From contig JAYMTA010000230.1 in the NCBI GenBank assembly GCA_036897625.1, forward strand, positions 1-34,064: a stretch of DNA of 34,064 bases. Reading direction: 5' to 3'. The translations under genes and the position numbers were made by a program. Positions 33,838 through 34,064 of this stretch are shown here, piece by piece (the first letter of the stretch is position 1; each line of letters starts with the position of its first letter). The notes beneath the pieces are model-generated. The model worked only from the letters and a program-made list of their open reading frames with translations, was not told the DNA's origin and made no database searches. The stretch is from Pelargonium cotyledonis (taxonomy: Eukaryota > Streptophyta > Magnoliopsida > Geraniales > Geraniaceae).

Positions 33838-34064
33838 CACGTGTTGGTCTCCAACAGGGTGTACAGAAACAATTCTAGCTCTAATTATTTAGAGGAAGAC
33901 AACTTTGATGGTCTTGACCGACCGCAGCCGGTGACATCTGTAAAGTAGTACAAATCGACGGTTCAGATTTCACCACCTACTGAGGATTTTTTTTTATTAC
34001 ATATATATTTATTTATTTTCTCCTATAAACAAACTTACCTTCCTCTTCCTCAGAAAACAGTAGC
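33838..34064 (+). promoter_or_regulatory. Probable promoter of a gene beyond the right edge
   Basis: A G-box (CACGTG, 33838-33843), a TATA-like CCTATAAACAAAC at about 34022 and a CT-rich TTCCTCTTCCTC immediately after it lie in the usual plant promoter order, pointing rightward. The gene itself would lie outside the window. Confidence 0.4.

Overview
The window is nuclear DNA from a flowering plant, most likely a eudicot. Its protein genes are split by many AT-rich GT-AG introns, intergenic DNA is AT-rich with retrotransposon debris, and every recognisable product is a plant-type protein. I cannot name the species from the sequence. I rebuilt exon structures by reading splice junctions and checking that codon phase carries across each intron. 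All five protein genes gave consistent models, with one frameshift exception.

Layout from left to right. 1-4.2 kb is repeat-rich intergenic DNA that starts in an LTR-like fragment. 4.26-11.48 kb (minus strand) is a 14-exon RNR1-type organellar exoribonuclease (RNase II/R family). Two of its introns carry transposon relics: a long-TIR MITE at 7.75-8.28 kb and a decayed RTE-type LINE tail at 9.28-9.70 kb. 11.72-12.51 kb is a minus-oriented retroposed insertion bracketed by a perfect 16-bp target-site duplication. 13.2-13.7 kb (minus strand) holds a microRNA gene, MIR164, with TATA box, hairpin and a spliced tail. 14.23-16.65 kb (minus strand) is an AlkB-type 2-oxoglutarate/Fe(II) dioxygenase gene with a one-base deletion just before its catalytic domain. 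17.75-21.02 kb (minus strand) is a BCD1-like HIT zinc-finger box C/D snoRNP assembly factor. It diverges across a 450-bp shared promoter from an ORP3-type oxysterol-binding-protein-related gene (21.47-25.83 kb, plus strand). 28.7-32.6 kb (plus strand) is a TRP/TBP1-type telomeric-repeat-binding protein with a ubiquitin-like domain and a C-terminal Myb/telobox domain. The last ~230 bp look like the promoter of a gene beyond the window.

The genes do not form one pathway; they are ordinary housekeeping and regulatory loci. The neighbourhood is informative as a block, because the Arabidopsis counterparts I recall for MIR164B, the AlkB gene, ORP3A and RNR1 all lie in the first part of chromosome 5. 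That supports an orthologous segment and a MIR164B identity for the microRNA. The items most worth following up are the MIR164 locus, which protein-only annotation would miss, the AlkB frameshift, and the 16-bp-TSD insertion with internal repeats. I found no sign of an unknown multi-gene system.
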